Positions 5,700-7,264 of a stretch of DNA of 7,264 nucleotides are shown here, piece after piece. The position numbers and the translations under genes were made by a program. Under the pieces are notes generated by a model. That model did not search any database. It was not told where the DNA came from and saw nothing but the letters and a program-made list of their open reading frames with translations. Location of the stretch: the NCBI GenBank assembly GCA_002684695.1, contig NYVQ01000027.1:19108-26371 (forward strand). The letters are read 5' to 3'. Within the stretch, counting starts at the first letter, position 1. Every line of letters starts with the position of its first letter. The DNA comes from SAR116 cluster bacterium. GTDB lineage: Bacteria; Pseudomonadota; Alphaproteobacteria; Puniceispirillales; GCA-002684695.

Positions 5700-7241
5700 T
5701 CATGAGTTTAAGAATGATGAAAACGGAATATTTAATTCTGCTTCTTTGATTAAAAAATTGCTTTCAAGCAAATTAGTTACTTTGTTTATATCAGTAGCCA
5801 TATATCTATCATCTTTTAGACGCGAGATTTGTTTTCTAAAACCAGCTTTAACCTTTTCCAATAAAGGTGATGTTTTCAATGGCTCCCTGGCATCTATACC
5901 TTGAGCAGCACAAAGTAGTTCAATACCAAAAATTGAGGATAGGTTTTTATTCATTTTAAATAACCTGTACGCGCCATGTGCAGCCATTGAAACATGGTCC
6001 TCTTGATTTGCTGAAGTTGGCGTTGAATCCGTAACAGTCGGATTTGCCAAATGTTTGTTTTCACTCATTAGTGCTGCTGATGTAACCTCAGCAATCATAA
6101 ACCCAGAATTTAATCCAGGATTATCAGTTAAAAAGGCTGGAAGGTCGTGACTAAGAGTAGGGTCAACCATAAGAGCAACTCTTCTTTGAGAGATTGAACC
6201 CATTTCGGCTAATGCTAAAGCTATTTGATCAGCTGCAAAACCAATGGGCTCTGCATGAAAATTTCCACCCGATACAATTCTTCCCTCATCAACCAAAACC
6301 AATGGATTATCAGTTACTGCATTTGCTTCAATCTCGATAGTAGCACCTGCATTTTTTAAGACGTCTAGACAAGCGCCTAATACCTGAGGTTGGCATCTTA
6401 TGCAGTATGGATCTTGAACTCTTTGATCGTCTTCCCTGTGGCTTTCACGAATAATGCTACCAGACATTAAGTCTCTCATTTTTTTAGCTACAAAAATTTG
6501 TCCCTTATGACCTCTTAATGTGTGAATTTCATCTAAAAGAGGGCTGGTAGAACCCATTATTGCATCAGTAGACAAAGATGAAATTACAATTGAATTTAAA
6601 ATAGATCGCCATCCATTGTATAAATTTGCAAGGGCACAAGCAGTTGAAAATTGTGTTCCGTTGAGTAAAGCTAAGCCTTCTTTTGGACCTAATATAATAG
6701 GATCAATTTTTGCTTTTTTTAGCGCTTCGCCACCAGTAACTTTTTCTCCTTTATAATATGCCCAACCCTCCCCAATCATAACTGCAGCCATATGCGCTAA
6801 AGGGGCCAAGTCACCTGAAGCTCCTACTGATCCCTGATGAGGAATTTCAGGCACTATATCTGAGTTAACTATTTTTTCAATTTGGTTAATAGTTGACCAT
6901 TTAACTCCAGAGGCACCGAAAGACAATGATATGATTTTCAAAATCATCATAAGTCTTGTTACATCTTCTTGAAGGGGTTCCCCTACTCCTGAACAATGAC
7001 TTAATACTAAATTTTTCTGAAGTTTCTCGCGATCTTCATGAGGAATAATTTTATTAGCCAGTTTTCCAAAACCAGTATTTACTCCATAAACAGGTGAATT
7101 TCCTCTAGCCGCATCTTCAACAATTTTTGCTGCTTTTTCAACCTTGTCTTTTAATGCAATATCTAAGCTTACTTTGGATTTGTTCCTAAAAAGTTTTTCT
7201 AAAAAATCTAATGTAATAGAACCAGGTTTGAGAGTTTCCAT
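5700..7241 (-). CDS. hutH: Histidine ammonia-lyase (histidase), canonical
   Basis: This cytoplasmic enzyme removes ammonia from L-histidine to give urocanate, the first step of the Hut pathway. The 513-residue length matches the family (about 510). All the expected histidase landmarks are visible: YGVNTGFG with Tyr52, SHCSG with His82, the MIO-forming triad Ala141-Ser142-Gly143 inside GSVGASGDLAPLAH, Asn194 in ALLNGTQ, Gln276/Tyr279/Arg282 in VQDPYCIRC, Phe328 in GGNFHAEP, and Glu414 in ANQEDHVSM. These correspond to the catalytic and binding residues known from Pseudomonas putida HutH. The ATG is preceded by a strong GGAGG at 9 bases, which supports this start. It is the first gene of the visible operon, 16 bp upstream of hutU. 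It looks intact and functional, and it is a useful internal reference for the divergent paralogue further downstream. Confidence 0.98.
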   Translation of the reverse strand: METLKPGSITLDFLEKLFRNKSKVSLDIALKDKVEKAAKIVEDAARGNSPVYGVNTGFGKLANKIIPHEDREKLQKNLVLSHCSGVGEPLQEDVTRLMMILKIISLSFGASGVKWSTINQIEKIVNSDIVPEIPHQGSVGASGDLAPLAHMAAVMIGEGWAYYKGEKVTGGEALKKAKIDPIILGPKEGLALLNGTQFSTACALANLYNGWRSILNSIVISSLSTDAIMGSTSPLLDEIHTLRGHKGQIFVAKKMRDLMSGSIIRESHREDDQRVQDPYCIRCQPQVLGACLDVLKNAGATIEIEANAVTDNPLVLVDEGRIVSGGNFHAEPIGFAADQIALALAEMGSISQRRVALMVDPTLSHDLPAFLTDNPGLNSGFMIAEVTSAALMSENKHLANPTVTDSTPTSANQEDHVSMAAHGAYRLFKMNKNLSSIFGIELLCAAQGIDAREPLKTSPLLEKVKAGFRKQISRLKDDRYMATDINKVTNLLESNFLIKEAELNIPFSSFLNS

Positions 7242-7250
7242 TATATTAAT

Positions 7251-7255
7251 CCTCC
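7251..7255 (-). promoter_or_regulatory. Shine-Dalgarno site of hutH
   Basis: GGAGG on the minus strand, 9 bases before the hutH ATG. It fixes the start codon. Only 23 bases upstream of hutH are present, so the operon promoter, if it lies here, is outside the window and nothing further can be called. Confidence 0.85.
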
Positions 7256-7264
7256 AAAAATTCT

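Overview
The window is one side of a tightly packed, AT-rich operon (roughly one third G+C by eye). All six recognisable genes lie on the minus strand, so transcription runs from high to low coordinates. Gaps are 16 bp or less, two junctions overlap (ATGA and TGATG), and nearly every base is coding. The protein types (alphaproteobacterial-style MttB, canonical HutU/HutH), the AT richness and the tight packing suggest a marine alphaproteobacterium with a streamlined genome, such as a SAR11- or SAR116-like lineage. That placement is inference; nothing in the window fixes the taxon.

Layout in transcription order: hutH, histidine ammonia-lyase (7241-5700); hutU, urocanate hydratase (5683-4016); a flavin reductase-like FMN-binding protein (4003-3347); an ornithine cyclodeaminase/mu-crystallin family oxidoreductase (3350-2346); a second, divergent histidine ammonia-lyase homologue (2346-820); and the N-terminal 269 residues of an MttB-family (trimethylamine methyltransferase-like) protein (809-1) that runs off the window edge. 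No hutI, hutG, hutF, regulator, transporter, RNA gene, mobile element, CRISPR array or terminator is visible.

HutH and HutU form the ordinary entry to histidine breakdown: histidine to urocanate plus ammonia, then urocanate to imidazolonepropionate. The unusual part is downstream. The second lyase aligns with HutH of the same operon without gaps through its N-terminal half, except that exactly one residue is missing in the Ala-Ser-Gly triad that makes the MIO electrophile. The active-site His is replaced by Arg and an active-site Tyr by Leu. A MIO-independent member of this superfamily, ergothionase, eliminates trimethylamine rather than ammonia. Here the divergent lyase sits 10 bp from an MttB-family gene, a family that demethylates trimethylamine or quaternary amines.

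The leading hypothesis is that the operon also degrades a trimethylated histidine (hercynine, or its thiol ergothioneine). The second lyase would release trimethylamine and feed urocanate, or thiourocanate, to the urocanase step. This is inference from sequence and context. The roles of the flavin reductase-like and cyclodeaminase-like proteins are not explained by it.
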